Below, one piece after another: positions 37,501 to 48,393 of a stretch of DNA of 64,000 nt; the stretch's first letter is position 1, and each line of letters starts with the position of its first letter. The DNA comes from Pelodera strongyloides. Lineage: Eukaryota; Nematoda; Chromadorea; Rhabditida; Rhabditidae. Below the pieces are notes generated by a model that saw only the letters and a list, made by a program, of their open reading frames with translations, was not told where the DNA came from and made no database searches. The translations under genes were made by a program, and so were the position numbers. The stretch is from assembly GCA_036852015.1 (NCBI GenBank), contig JAANDG010000044.1:404956-468955 (forward strand), in the 5' to 3' direction.

Positions 37501-39587
37501 CCGACAGGAATGGCAAGCGTCGCTCGAAACTCCCACCCACAGAAAATCAGCGAAATGCAAACATAAAAAACATACCTCTGCAAGTGTTTTCCAAACAAGT
37601 TGTCTAGCAGTCCAATAGAACACTCCGAGTCCGAAACATCATCCTGAAAGATTAACTAATATATTTGGAACAAAGAAAAAAGTTCTCCTTATAATTGAAG
37701 CATTTGAAAACATAATTATTTTAAAAAGTTGGTAACCCACACAAAAAGTTTGCTAGCAACTGAAATAGTAAAACTACAAAATGTGTGTGTATTAAAGCGA
37801 AACACCGGTCGGTTTTTGAAACACATCAAGTACACCAGCATTCTTATGCAGCTTATGCAAATAAGTATAAATTACAATAAAAAATAGAGCTAAATTCGAG
37901 CAACTTATTAGCATAAATACGTAAGAATTCAGTTTCCCACGATGCGTTTCAAAAACCGGCCGGTATTTCGCTTTAATATAAGAGTGCGATCTGACCGTTT
38001 GAGTGGCATCACTTTGTTGGCCTATAGTGATCGGACTCTGACAACTCGGCAACGTTTGGGTAAGTGACCGTGACCGCGCGACTGTTGCACGAGCTGAAAG
38101 TAATATGTTCAGAATTTGTGTCATAAAATTTTGGACAAAAATAGTGGTACACAAAAAAAACACACGCCAGGCACATATGTATTGGGAGACTATTGAGGAT
38201 AGGTATTGAGGGAGCATCTCTTATCAAACTGTTCTATACACTGAACTGACAAGACCATACATTCAAGCAAGTCGACTTTATTTATCCAGACGCCAGACGC
38301 CAGACATCCAGACTTTCACAAACAGTGAAGAACAGTTTGCAACAAAAAGAGAAACTTCAACAACAACTGTTACTACAAATACCTTGTTGCGTGTACAATC
38401 CCTCTCCTTGGCCCAATGGAACGGAAACCTCCTTCTTTACTGTTCGAATAAGACTGAGCAGTTTTTCAGACCTGAACAAAACAAACCTGACTTGTAACCT
38501 GTAGCGAGCACAAATTAAGGAAAAATAGTCATCAAGTAATTGCGAACGGTCAATGCGGACAAAGGACCAAGCTACGGTAGACCCGCCAAGCTCAGCCAGA
38601 TGTGATTAACTCGTGATTCGAAAAAGTGTACATAATTACCTAGAAACACGACAGAGAGAACAAATCAACATTCACACATGTGACCAAGAGTAATACAGAA
38701 AGTGGGAACCATTTTGCAAAAGTTTCCGGTTTTCCAACAAGCTGAGGGCGCATTCGAGATGGACATTTCCGGAAAAGAAAAAGAAAACTTTTGGTTCGAG
38801 ATGGATTTCACCAGAAAAGAATGCAATTGCCACGCATACACATGCAAATGATCGATTGATTTTAGTTTCAATTACGGTGCATTTGCATTTTCGACAATTA
38901 TTTTGCATGTATTATTTTTTTTCTCGGTGTCCATCTCGAACCACTTTTTTCTTTTCTTTTCCGGAAAATGTCCATCTCGAATGCGCCCTGACAATCACTT
39001 GGCCACCAATTTCGCTCGTGTTTTCGTTTTTCGGCGGAGACATGTCTTCGTGCACCACCCACAATCTAACATACCGTTCTTGTTCTTTTGTGATTTCCGA
39101 AGGTCCTTTTTCTTGATTGCTCGGGGCATTTTGGTCATCTTGGACTACCTCATTGTTCGCACTGTCTGACGACGTTGAACTATGATCCTGATGGAGAAAC
39201 TCACTAAAAACGAACAGAAAAGTGCTTTTCTTCCAACTCTAGTTACACGCACAGACCAATCAGTAAGTCAACGTGGTGTACATCCACCACGCCGGCTCGC
39301 ACCAACCGCGTGTTCTTTTCCAACGCGAAATTGAACCACACTGGCAAAAGAATCGCGACCAGTGCTTATTTTGTCTTTCTCTTAACAATTAGGCATGCTG
39401 GAATGGAATGCAAACACGAGAAGCGATAGGATAAACATCACAAAGATGCTGATATTAAATTAAATCCTTCTTAAGTGAACAATAACAAAAAAAATATCGC
39501 CGCTAATTAAAGAAAGTCATTCTGAAACAACCATAGAAAGTAAATTAAAACTTACGGCTCCTGTTTGATGCTACGCATCCCATTCAT
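27738..39587 (-). CDS. Uncharacterised coiled-coil protein with charged Ser-rich tail
   Basis: I do not recognise the family. Exons 5'-3': 39556-39587, 39075-39203, 38383-38471, 37576-37643, 36785-36848, 36571-36663, 36267-36326, 35835-35927, 35676-35705, 35496-35564, 35062-35137, 34348-34442, 34107-34189, 33698-33751, 33526-33599, 32041-32080, 31452-31565, 30838-30954, 30469-30630, 29975-30174, 29558-29621, 29221-29283, 28555-28712, 28225-28344, 27738-27757; about 720 residues. Every junction keeps frame except 38383 to 37643, where a small exon of 3n+2 bases must be missing. Exon 1 has an acceptor 11 bases before the ATG, suggesting trans-splicing. Two coiled-coil stretches (exons 6-12 and 17-19) flank a Ser/Pro linker. 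The C-terminal third is acidic, Arg/Ser-rich and ends in a nuclear-localisation-like cluster ([13 protein letters not shown]). A nuclear or spindle scaffold is a guess. Introns hold nine tRNA or tRNA-like genes. Confidence 0.75.
28381..28552. repeat. (AAT)n microsatellite
   Basis: About 170 bases of AAT/AATT repeats in an intron of the coiled-coil gene, directly beside exon 28555-28712. It creates a false poly-Tyr open frame on the minus strand. Confidence 0.95.
31880..32038 (+). mobile_element. Possible LINE 3'-end fragment
   Basis: The stretch ends GAAATAAAGTATTTATATATA, sharing 19 bases with the 3' tail of the LINE at 44680-47396, followed by a partly duplicated TATA-rich tail. It is on the plus strand inside an intron of the coiled-coil gene and touches the donor of exon 32041-32080. 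Confidence 0.5.
32393..32464 (+). tRNA. tRNA-Pro (AGG), copy 1
   Basis: 72 bases. The acceptor stem GGCTGAG pairs with CTCAGCC; the anticodon stem CTCGC/GCGAG encloses TTAGGGT with anticodon AGG; the T arm is CCGGG-TTCAATC-CCCGG. All stems are intact. Confidence 0.96.
32580..32651 (+). tRNA. tRNA-Pro (AGG), copy 2
   Basis: 72 bases, identical to copy 1 in all stems and in the AGG anticodon. Confidence 0.96.
32759..32830 (+). tRNA. tRNA-Pro (AGG), copy 3, one acceptor-stem mismatch
   Basis: As copy 1 except that the 3' acceptor strand reads GTCAGCC, giving a G:G mismatch with base 7. It is probably still foldable but could be less active. Confidence 0.85.
32947..33018 (+). tRNA. tRNA-Pro (AGG), copy 4
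   Basis: 72 bases, same as copy 1. Confidence 0.96.
33131..33202 (+). tRNA. tRNA-Pro (AGG), copy 5, damaged T stem
   Basis: The T-arm 3' strand reads AACGG where CCCGG is expected, breaking two pairs of the T stem. This is likely a decaying copy; the rest matches copy 1. Confidence 0.75.
33310..33381 (+). tRNA. tRNA-Pro (AGG), copy 6
   Basis: It matches copy 1 except TTCGC for CTCGC in the anticodon stem, which leaves a tolerable U:G pair. It is the last unit of the array. Confidence 0.92.
34834..34905 (-). tRNA. tRNA-Gln (CTG)
   Basis: On the minus strand the acceptor stem GGCCCCG pairs with CGGGGCC. The anticodon arm CAGGA-CTCTGAA-TCCTG gives anticodon CTG. The T arm contains GTTCAAATC and the discriminator is T. 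It lies in an intron of the coiled-coil gene, same strand. Confidence 0.95.
36916..36986 (-). tRNA. tRNA-Pro-like (TGG) with degenerate D loop
   Basis: The anticodon loop TTTGGGT gives TGG. Acceptor (GGCTTAG/CTGAGCC with one G:U), anticodon and T stems pair. The D loop reads AGTTTA instead of AGTGGTA: one base shorter and lacking the invariant GG. It may be a pseudogene or a variant gene. Confidence 0.7.
37299..37370 (-). tRNA. tRNA-Pro (AGG), minus-strand copy
   Basis: The body matches the array copies, with CTAAG on the plus strand giving anticodon AGG. The outer 3' acceptor strand is CTGAGCC on the tRNA strand, still pairing GGCTGAG with an internal mismatch. It lies in the same intron as the TGG copy. 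Confidence 0.9.
37792..37976. mobile_element. TTAA MITE family 1, complete copy b
   Basis: The best-preserved copy, 185 bp. TTAA-AGCGAAACACCGGTCGG at the left is mirrored by CCGGCCGGTATTTCGCT-TTAA at the right, with GTTTTTGAAAC against GTTTCAAAAAC. It lies in the coiled-coil gene intron where one exon junction is unresolved. Confidence 0.9.
38743..38991. mobile_element. Foldback element, GGGCGC-end family, copy 1
   Basis: The left end GAGGGCGCATTCGAGATGG and ACATTTCCGGAAAAG are mirrored by CTTTTCCGGAAAATGT and CCATCTCGAATGCGCCCT. It is intronic in the coiled-coil gene. Confidence 0.85.
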
Positions 39588-39598
39588 CAATAGGATGC

Positions 39599-40911
39599 CT
39601 GAAAGGTTGTATTTTTATTTACTACATGTTACATATCATAGCAGACACCAGTAGATTACATGGAAGTTCATAATACATGAATACACGTAAATAAATAATC
39701 ATAATTCAAGTATAGCATTAAACGTGAAATAACGTTCGTTAGCAATAAAAATGTATTTGACTCACAAATAGTTTATCGAAAACAATAAACGAAAAATTTA
39801 CACGACAACCAACCATCCAGATCATTGAAAACAAACACAAATATAGTAAAATGGAAAAAAAATAAGTGTACATCACAAGTATTCCAAATTTTCAAAGAAA
39901 CAAAAAGTACAAAAAAAAGACAAATTTGTAAGTGCTACTAAACTACACCTCAGGGAAGATGGCCGTTGGCACGGCAGTTAATAAATAAAACCGATAAAGG
40001 TATAGGTATGTTAGGGAGAACATAAGGGCATATCAATGTAAGGGACTAGTTATACTTTCTGCATTTCTTTTTTTTTTTCGTCAGAGAGACAGAGAATGTT
40101 GAAAAATATCAAAGATGCTTTCAGTGATTCTTGAGAGAAAAAAATGTTCGGCTTTCAAAGACAATTGCTACCATAAACAAGGTACTTGGTGCAAAAACAT
40201 AACATTCACAATTTGTGTACAACATTAGTTAATCCTATTCGTATTCGTAACCGGTAACCGTACATCGTACAAGAGGCAGATACATCAAAATGTATGAAAC
40301 ATCCCCCCGCAAATTGAATGAAAATTTAAACAAGAAACATATAATAAATAAAGCGAAATACCGGGCCGGTTTTTGAAACACATCGAGTACACCAGTATGC
40401 GTATGCAGCTTATGTAAATGAACATAAAAAATCGAGTTAAATTCGAGCAACTTTGCATGAATATGTAAGAATTCAATAGTCCACGATACGTTTCAAAAAC
40501 CGGCCGGTATTTCGCTTTAAAGAAAAGTCATGAGTAGAAAAAATTAGGAAGGTACGTCACATGTCACCATATGAGAAACAGGCATGAAACTGGATTTTAC
40601 CACAACTTTTGACAACGGGCGAGCTTCTAGAATGGATAAACCCTACGGAATGGGAATACGGTGCACGTGACACGTTCGAATATCCAGTGCGATCAAAAGC
40701 CTTTGAATATACATGTGTATACACACAAATATCTACAGAAAGAAGTGATTCTAATACAACGCACTACTCTATTTGAAAATAATGTATAATAAGAAACACA
40801 TGAACCCATGAACGGGAAAGAAAATCGACGGGTACACTGAAATAATAAGACTGAACAACTGGCCAGCAGGCTTCTTCGTCTCCTCATTTGCCCACACACC
40901 ACAAAGGTGTA
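39599..40911. other. Intergenic region between the coiled-coil gene and the PP1-motif gene
   Basis: AT-rich DNA of 1.3 kb containing a MITE (40347-40520). No gene is visible. Confidence 0.55.
40347..40520. mobile_element. TTAA MITE family 1, copy c
   Basis: It begins (A)TAAAGCGAAATACCGGGCCGG and ends GGCCGGTATTTCGCT-TTAA. The left TTAA has mutated. The body matches the other copies (catcgagtacaccag, agaattcaatagtccacga). Confidence 0.85.
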
Positions 40912-43900
40912 TTACATTTCCAACCGTGCCTCGTCGCCCAGATTCATCAGTTCACATCTCGGAGGAGGAGCCACTCGTTCTAAAACAAAACTTTTATTAT
41001 TATCTATAGGTGCTATTAACAAATCCTAATATCGATTATAATTCTAGATTCGTCGCACTTCAAGTAGCCCATAAGTAACCGATGACCAGGAGTAGACAGC
41101 GTAGCGTGGTGGGTGGCGCGCTCTATTCACAGCATTAGGAGAGCATATTTTGTAAGAGGCAGTCTCTGGTCACTGCTTTCTTATTATATTTTTCAACGAG
41201 CATTTTCACGTTATATTAAAACGTTGCACTAAGTAACCCTTCAACCTACCGTCGGATGAAAAGCGTACTCTCTTACGCGGACGAGGAGCCCTCTGTTGGT
41301 TTTGGACCCCCTGGGTGGCAGGACCGCGATTACTAAGAGTGGGCTTTCTGGAACGATGTAACATAGATGAAAACATCAGACCGATTAGAGTCCAGCCATG
41401 CTACAACTGAAACCAAAATCTCTTACAAACTACACAGGTGTACGGTGTACCTAAAAATAACCAAAATCAATGTAGTAATTACACTACCCTGCTTTGAATA
41501 AATTAACAATGTTAACAGAAGACAGAAGACACAACTAGTTCAGTAGTTCATTTTCATAGCCTTATTAATGAAAATATGCATACAAGTCTTTGTTAGTTTC
41601 CATGTCCCGGCTATGATCAGACGAAGAAAGCATCATGAAATCGAGGTCAAAGGCAAGTTCACTGACTTCCATTCGTCGCCGTTTCATGCAGTCAAATTCA
41701 TCAAGAGATGAGGTAGCGGTTCTGAAACATGGATCTATATAAACTGGTGCGTAAAATACCGAAAATCCCAGCAATTGCCCAGACCAAATTCGGAGGCTAT
41801 TACACATTTAAAATTTGAGTCGAGTGGGAAGTATAGCACATATCAACTGCTAATTGTGCACCAAACATTATTGCAAAAGATTGATAGACACACGTATCAA
41901 ACATTATTGCGCAAGATTTACGCCTTGTTTAAACTGAAATTCTCAGATACTCTAAAGTCCACACTCAAACACTCCAATCACTCTACAAAAGCAAACCCAT
42001 TAACATAAAGCGGCTGGAAACCTGGATGAAGAAACAATAAAGGCATCGGATACCGTAACCACAAAAAATCAAGTTTACTATTACTATACAAAATACCTCT
42101 CAGTGCTACAGGCACGGCGTTTCCTCTTGACTGCCACAGGAAACGGCGAACGAACAAAATTAAAACGCTGCGGCTGCAAATGGTCCATGGAATCGATGGG
42201 GCTGTTGGGTGGGGAGGGAGGAACTGAACAAATTCATTGATTCATCATTCGGAATATGGAACGAAAGCAGAGATTATACTAACCAAATCCGACGTGATTG
42301 CTTAACTGTTATTATATAGGCAACTACCTACGCCTAAATAAAACAGTCTTACAATCGTATGCTTTGCTAGTAAACTAGTTTAGTAGCAGTAGCAGTAGAG
42401 TAGGGTAACCAATAATCACAAATCACTCCTGCCTATGCCTATGAAACACCAAAACGTGATCAAGGCCTTAAAGCGAATGTCAAGCCTGATTCACAGATAT
42501 TCTATAACACGCTGTCACAGCTACCGTAGTTTACACAATTTCTCTCGCGCTCTCCTCTTTTTCTTTGCTGACTTAAACAAATTTCTCTCGCGCCCTCCTC
42601 TTTTTCTTTGCTGTCTAACAGCAAACGGTCCTGCGGCAGAGAATAGTTCTGATTTTGTCCACACGACTCGAATCCCATACTGAAGGAGTTTTTTGGAGGG
42701 GTTTGAAATTGTTTTTCTTCTTACATGAAAGTTTTTGTTTATTTTTATTTTCCTTACCTTCAAAACGCAAGCTTTTTTTTTGAGCCCAACATGCAAAACC
42801 GGCTTGACATTCCCTTTAAATGGGCAGTGCGCAAATAGACGGGATAAGTTTCGCGCGTATATTTATAGATGATGTGTCAGATGGCCTTCGCATTTAAAAA
42901 GTACGGTGTAAGTATAAGTACAAAAAACAGGTACCCGGCGAAGACGAGTGCGTGGACATCGAAGACTCGGAAGTCGCAGGAGCGTCTGTTGAGTATTCTC
43001 CTTCAGAAGTGCAATCACCCGAGGAGGCATCAGATCCGTTGCCCTCAACTTCAGAGTCACTTCCATGCGTTGCGGCATCAGAATCAGATTCCATAGACTG
43101 ATCTCTGGCAAAAGATTGGGAGGATCCCATGAAGTCGGACACAACTTCATCGATATCAGAATGGGAGATCAACGAATGTTCCAAACCCGAATCATCAGGG
43201 TCAGCCTAAAAATAAAAAAAAAAAAAAAATATCACTACTTTATTCACACATACAATCAATCAGATACAACATCAATCAAGTACATGGAACAAGTGCGGAA
43301 GGTTTCTAGCGTCGTGCTTCTTCAATCCGCGGGGGGAATGTGTGGAGGGGAGATTTTTCTTCAGATAATGACGATCCTTGATCTTTCCAATGAGGTTTTG
43401 TGGAGTTATACAGAGTGTTTGACGACGAGACGAAAGGACAAATCCCTCGAAGTCTTCAGGCTAGGCAATGGGGGATTCGCCTCGATTTTCCCCGCCTCGG
43501 TGGCATTGAGTGAGTGTTGTGGCTGGATTCGAACTCGGGTCGGCTGACTGCGAAGCACGGACGTTTCCAATGGGCCACCGAGGCCCTACGAGTTTTTATT
43601 AACTTGACGTGGACTACTTGTATACTGTAACTGTACTGCGTTTGAGTGCAAGAACCACGCAAATTGAATTCAAAACTGTATTCGGTAACTTATGGACAAG
43701 GTACTGCGAATGTTGCGACCTTTTCTTATGTTAGACGAGAAAAGTGATGAGTGAAGAGTGAAGAGGCCAACGCCAAGCCTAGTTATGGGCAGCATCTCCC
43801 CCCCCCCCTACACTGGAACACTGCCTAACGACGGCTGGATGTTACCTGCACTACTTGGCGAGCAGCAGAGGCACTGGGTTGTCTCCAACTGACATCATTA

Positions 43901-43914
43901 GCGCATTCGTCCAT
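40912..43914 (-). CDS. Acidic Ser-rich protein with RVxF (PP1-docking-like) motif
   Basis: Six exons in frame: 43846-43914, 42935-43205, 42097-42223, 41584-41721, 41250-41347, 40912-40979; 256 residues. I do not recognise an orthologue. The ATG lies four bases after an acceptor (TTTAG-AAAA-ATG), as expected of an SL trans-spliced first exon, so I place the start at MDECANDVSW. Residues 24-115 are acidic and Ser/Asp/Glu-rich. Two basic clusters (KRKRR and KRRR) could be nuclear signals. Near the C-terminus the protein has RPRKRVRFSSDE, in which RVRF (about 228-231) fits the RVxF motif that docks regulators on protein phosphatase 1; the flanking basic and Ser/Asp residues also fit. A nuclear PP1 regulator is an inference from one motif. 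Confidence 0.75.
42468..42819. mobile_element. TTAA MITE family 2, copy b
   Basis: The left end is TTAA-AGCGAATGTCAAGCCTG and the right end GCAAAACCGGCTTGACATTCCCT-TTAA, the same ends as 14607-14912. It is 352 bp, in intron 2 of the PP1-motif gene. Confidence 0.8.
43440..43600 (-). mobile_element. tRNA-like (SINE-like) sequence
   Basis: On the minus strand GTGGCCCATTGG resembles an A box and CGAGTTCGAATCC is a good B box about 45 bases later; a complete cloverleaf is not evident. CCGAGGC recurs in the flank. A tRNA-derived SINE is likely but not proven. It is intronic in the PP1-motif gene. Confidence 0.45.
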
Positions 43915-44053
43915 TTTTCTAAAGAACACGACATTTTCAGCACAAGAACAGAAACATACATTCACAGCGAATGTGCACCACAATAAGCCGCAATGGTAAA
44001 ATAAGCGAGTTTATTTGTGGCATAACATAGCGCCTTAGCGCTTCTAAAGCCGT

Positions 44054-44269
44054 TGAGGGCGCATTCGGGCAAAATGCATAAATTTCGCGAAATATTCTGT
44101 TCGAGTTGATAGGGTGAGAGAGTATTGACAAATAAGAGAGCCCAGGAAAAAACATTTTCAAGGCTCTGCGTCTCTCACATGAGAGTGATATTTCGCAGCG
44201 CGCTAACACTGCCTAACAGTGAACTCGAACTGATTATTTCGCATTTTGCCCAACTCGAATGCGCCCTGA
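44054..44269. mobile_element. Foldback element, GGGCGC-end family, copy 2
   Basis: TGAGGGCGCATTCG and GGGCAAAATGC at the left are mirrored by GCATTTTGCCC and CGAATGCGCCCT at the right. The element lies just upstream of the PP1-motif gene. Confidence 0.8.
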
Positions 44270-44679
44270 GAATGCTGCGGGTTCCGTAAAAGGTCAAAGG
44301 ACAGCGAGCGTTATAATCTTGCTTTCGGAAGAGAACGTGGTAAGTTCACTTTCGCCGCCAGATATAAAAGGCGCCATTGAAAGTTGTCCTAGGTCTTGAT
44401 CACTAAAAGCAAAGTGATGCTTGTGATCGCGTTGATTTTGCAGTAAGTGCGCCGCTCCAGGAGCGCCGATCGCACAGTAACTGCTTTTTCCCTCCTTCGC
44501 GTTATGAACGTACAATTGGAAACTAATAAAAACATTATTAAATGCATGAATTTACAAAGATAACTTTATGCGAAACATGTTTCAAAATTCACCGCTGAAT
44601 TGTGCACTTTGCATGCGAAGTCATTCATTCGATTTTCAAATGTGCACCTGCTACGGTACACGACTGCTATTTATATATA
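44270..44679. other. Region upstream of the PP1-motif gene
   Basis: It includes a minus-strand open frame (44294-44515, 73 residues) with rather normal composition but no donor that joins the next exon in phase. It may be promoter or outron sequence. Nothing else is visible. Confidence 0.4.
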
Positions 44680-47410
44680 AATACTTTATTGCGTTAAAAA
44701 AGGCAACAACAAAGCGGGTCGAGAAAAAAAGAAACAAAGAAAAGGAAAATAACAACAAAAACAACAAAACAACAACTCAACAATAAGCATAACAGGGATA
44801 CACAATAACAACAAAAAACGAACAGAAATTACTATGAACGAATGTTTCTAATAGACCTCTCATACAAATCTACCAGGTCCATTTTACCTATCCTTTCTTT
44901 AAAGGCATCAACAGTGCTCAATTTTACCAATTCGTCAGGCAACAAGTTCCACATACGAGTAACCCTAGGCTTAAAAAAGTATAAGGACTGATTAGACCGA
45001 ATAGACTCTTGAAGAAGCGCAAAGGAGTTACCATTTCTGCGTGACCTGCCATTCATTGTGAACATACCGTATAACATTGGATGTGAATGAAAACCTCGAA
45101 CAATTTTAAAACACTCAACGAGATCAATCATAATACGGCGGTGTTGAAGAGAAGTGAGACCAAAAATTTCAAGGCGTTCGGAATAGGGTAAATCAGTGTA
45201 CATATCATAATCTACCTTTCTCAAAGCACGTTTAGTAAAACGACGTTGAACCTTTTCTAATAGATCAATTTCAGCCTTGATATAAGGAGACCAAACAATG
45301 GTAGCATACTCTAACAAAGGCCTACAAAACGAAATATACGATTTACGGTAAACATCAATACTTGGATGGACAAAAGTACGCAAGACACGATTACAAACTT
45401 GAGATGCATTTGAGACTATACGTTTAATATGGAGTTTACAGCTGAGATCGGGAGAAAAAAGGACTCCGAGATCACTTACACAATCAGAAACTTTTGGGAT
45501 GGGCACATCCATAGAACTACCGGTAGCTAGTCGCTGACATTTGGATTCAGAAATAGTCATCTTCCATTTCGTTGCCCAGTTAGCGATGTTAACAAGCTCA
45601 GATTTGAAATTATTGAAGGCAACGAAAGGTTCTGACTTCAACATAACACGAGAAATTTTCACATCGTCTGCATACATAACAATTGAACTATCACCGAGAG
45701 AACATTCGTCAATGTCATTAATATAAATTAAGAAAAGTAAAGGTCCTAAAACGCTACCTTGCGGAACGCCACTATGACAAGAATAAATATCAGATAAAGT
45801 ACTACGATACCGAACCTGGAATGTACGATTAGACAAATAAGAACAAATCCAGTTGCACATGAGTTCAGAGACACCGTAATTTCTAAGCTTGTGCAACAGG
45901 TAGCGATGATTTACAACGTCAAAAGCCTTAGCAAAATCAATGTAAACACACTCTACTTGTTCATGAGATTCTTTCGCAGACAACCATTCATGTAAACATA
46001 ACAGAAGTTGTGAAGTTGTACTACGACCCTTAAGGAAACCATATTGATTTAAAGACAAGAAACCATTCAATTGCATGTGACAAGTAAGCCTAGATTTTAC
46101 AACAAACTCAAAGAGCTTACAAAATGATGATGTGAGAGAAATCGGGCGGTAATTTAAGATTGACGTCTTGGGTGGTTTTTTTGATAATGGGGAGACGAAA
46201 GCATGACGCCATTCCCTTGGAACCTCTCCCGTAAGAAATGATTTGTTAAAAAGTTTACAAAACAACGGAATCAGTACAGACCTAAGTTGCAAAATAACAA
46301 ATGAGGAAATACCCTCAGGAGTAAGAGATTTCTTTGGGCTTAAATTCTTCATAGCACTCTCAACGGAACAAATAGTGAACAGTTCATCCTCAAAAGGCTC
46401 TATTACATTTTTGCGAGCTAAAGGGGGAAGAGGGCAATCGTCATCTAGTAAAAAAACAGAATTAAAATACTTAGCAAAACCCTCAGAGATACACTTATCA
46501 TCAGTTAGAAACTCACCGGGACAATCCGGATTTTCGAACCTCCTGGAGATTGCCATTGGGTCCTTGGTCTTCGAATTGAGATACGCGTAGAAATGCTTGG
46601 GATCATTTGAAGAGACAGCTCTACGCTCAATATTTGATTCAAATTTTTTACAAAGAGAACGATAGCGCTTGTCAGACCGTTCAAACCTTTCTTGGCCACC
46701 GGGTATTTGAATTTGTTCCAAATCACTTTCGACACGCGCTTTCGCCCTAGCAGTATGACAAGGAACACAAATGCGAGGCAAATTATTAAAATCATATGAA
46801 TCCGATGGAAGGGAAAACTCGAGAGAACATTTGATAATATTTAGAAGCAAATCATAATCATCCTGAATTGAGGTATCTGGAGAACAAAAAAGATGAAAAC
46901 CAGAGGACGCAATTAAATGCATGGCTTTTTCAAAATCAGCAGAGTCAAAATTCACATTTTTAACGGTCTTGGTTTCTGACGGTAGATCAACAATAAGATT
47001 GCAGGTCACGCTGTAATGGTCGCTTTTTCCAACAGGAGCACACACCTGAATATTTTCAACAATGTCTGGAGAATTTGAAAGAACAACATCGAGAATGTAG
47101 TTGCTTCTAGTAAACGTAGCAGACAAATTAAGAAAATGCAAATTATTAAGCATGAGAAAATCTTCTAACAACGAACAAAATGTACCAGTAAAGTCTAGAG
47201 AATCATCCTTCACATAAACCCGAAAATTCCAATCACCGAAGAAAACATTCGAATCCCTAACTAATAAATGTTCTTCTAAAAAATCGAAAAAGGCCGAAGT
47301 TTCAGCTGAATTGCAATCAGGGGGACGATAACATAAAAACAAACGCACAATGTCAGAACTGCCATGCAAATCAATAATACATATGTTTGTACGCACAACT
47401 GTACCAATAA
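44680..47410 (-). mobile_element. 5'-truncated LINE (CR1/Jockey-like)
   Basis: The element contains one long ORF (44832-47396) and a 3' region rich in TTG repeats, ending in AATAAAGTATTTATATATA at about 44680. The 5' end stops inside the endonuclease domain. I could not identify a target-site duplication by eye. Confidence 0.85.
44832..47396 (-). CDS. LINE endonuclease-reverse transcriptase, N-terminus missing
   Basis: 854 residues of a non-LTR retrotransposon ORF2. The first 150 or so residues are the C-terminal half of an apurinic-type endonuclease domain: CYRPPDCN, the GDWN motif and the catalytic SDHYSV. The reverse transcriptase follows with NYRPISLTS, YIDFAKAFDVV, GVPQGSVLGPLLFLIYIND and the active site YADD, all intact. 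Thumb and C-terminal sequences complete the ORF. The N-terminal half of the endonuclease is absent, so the copy is 5'-truncated and probably immobile by itself. The reading frame is otherwise open, so the insertion appears fairly young. Confidence 0.92.
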   Translation of the reverse strand: MRTNICIIDLHGSSDIVRLFLCYRPPDCNSAETSAFFDFLEEHLLVRDSNVFFGDWNFRVYVKDDSLDFTGTFCSLLEDFLMLNNLHFLNLSATFTRSNYILDVVLSNSPDIVENIQVCAPVGKSDHYSVTCNLIVDLPSETKTVKNVNFDSADFEKAMHLIASSGFHLFCSPDTSIQDDYDLLLNIIKCSLEFSLPSDSYDFNNLPRICVPCHTARAKARVESDLEQIQIPGGQERFERSDKRYRSLCKKFESNIERRAVSSNDPKHFYAYLNSKTKDPMAISRRFENPDCPGEFLTDDKCISEGFAKYFNSVFLLDDDCPLPPLARKNVIEPFEDELFTICSVESAMKNLSPKKSLTPEGISSFVILQLRSVLIPLFCKLFNKSFLTGEVPREWRHAFVSPLSKKPPKTSILNYRPISLTSSFCKLFEFVVKSRLTCHMQLNGFLSLNQYGFLKGRSTTSQLLLCLHEWLSAKESHEQVECVYIDFAKAFDVVNHRYLLHKLRNYGVSELMCNWICSYLSNRTFQVRYRSTLSDIYSCHSGVPQGSVLGPLLFLIYINDIDECSLGDSSIVMYADDVKISRVMLKSEPFVAFNNFKSELVNIANWATKWKMTISESKCQRLATGSSMDVPIPKVSDCVSDLGVLFSPDLSCKLHIKRIVSNASQVCNRVLRTFVHPSIDVYRKSYISFCRPLLEYATIVWSPYIKAEIDLLEKVQRRFTKRALRKVDYDMYTDLPYSERLEIFGLTSLQHRRIMIDLVECFKIVRGFHSHPMLYGMFTMNGRSRRNGNSFALLQESIRSNQSLYFFKPRVTRMWNLLPDELVKLSTVDAFKERIGKMDLVDLYERSIRNIRS

Positions 47411-48393
47411 ACTGTTTACCTCACACTGACTGTGAATGAATCGGTTATTGTAATTCTACCTTCTACCTTATTTTGTTGTAATTACCCTGTGGCCCTCTCA
47501 AATTGTCATGTAATATTGTGTAATATAGCAAGTGCGTAGAATGTACAAACTGTAAATTGATTTGAAATGAACATAGCTTTTGTACATAGTAACTAATGAT
47601 GTTGATAGTTGCTGTTTGTATATGTTTTCTATATACATGATTTATTCCTCTTTCCAAGTTAGGTAACACCATGTTTTTGTAGTTTGTTTGTTAGTGACAG
47701 TAATCATCAAATTAAATGTGCAGTTGCTGTCTATTTTCCGGAAATGTCAGTATTTTTGGTCAATTACATTTGTTCGGGTTACCGTATTTTGATCTTTCAT
47801 ATCTTGGAGTTTAATAAATTATATTGTTATACATGTTATTGATTTCTGCGGTTTGCACTCCAATTTTCTATCTGTGTTGGGATATTAGTCTTTTGTGTAC
47901 GATTAAAATTTTGATATTGGTGTGGGATTTATTACATTGTAATGTAAGCATGTCGAGTTGGCTAGTTAGCTTACCATCGTCTGGGCCTGGGCTGATGTTT
48001 CATCGTAATTCATTGTAGTAGGCCGTAAACTAACAGTCTTCAGTAGCTTACTGAGGTTTATATTTTAGTTTAGGCTATTTAAGGATTGTGGTCATTAAAT
48101 CTAAACTAAAAGTGAGTATAATTGACTGGTCATTTTTTTGTGTCTATGTCCCGCGGCCTTTTGTTCATTGGTCGTTTTGATCCGGGGGTTTGAATGTTTA
48201 GTACAAAACGGTTCCTTTTTTCTAGACGAGTATTCTAATTTTTAGGCTTGGAGGTTGCTATGTTATTGTTTCACGTTTGTTATTCCCTGTTTATCTGACT
48301 TTTTGTGTTATTACACTCTTATATTTCCAGAGGTCAGGTACGGAGTTTGCTCACTACTTTTTACATAATTTTCTCCTAAACTGACTTACTGGC
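47411..48393. other. Region upstream of the MARCH gene
   Basis: T-rich DNA without a recognisable gene. A possible acceptor TATTTCCAG at about 48330 could begin a 5' exon leading to the MARCH start at 48394. Confidence 0.45.

Noticed and set aside
44294..44515. 73-residue minus-strand frame upstream of the PP1-motif gene
   Set aside because: No donor joins it in phase to the next exon, and the gene has a better trans-spliced start; kept only as a region note.
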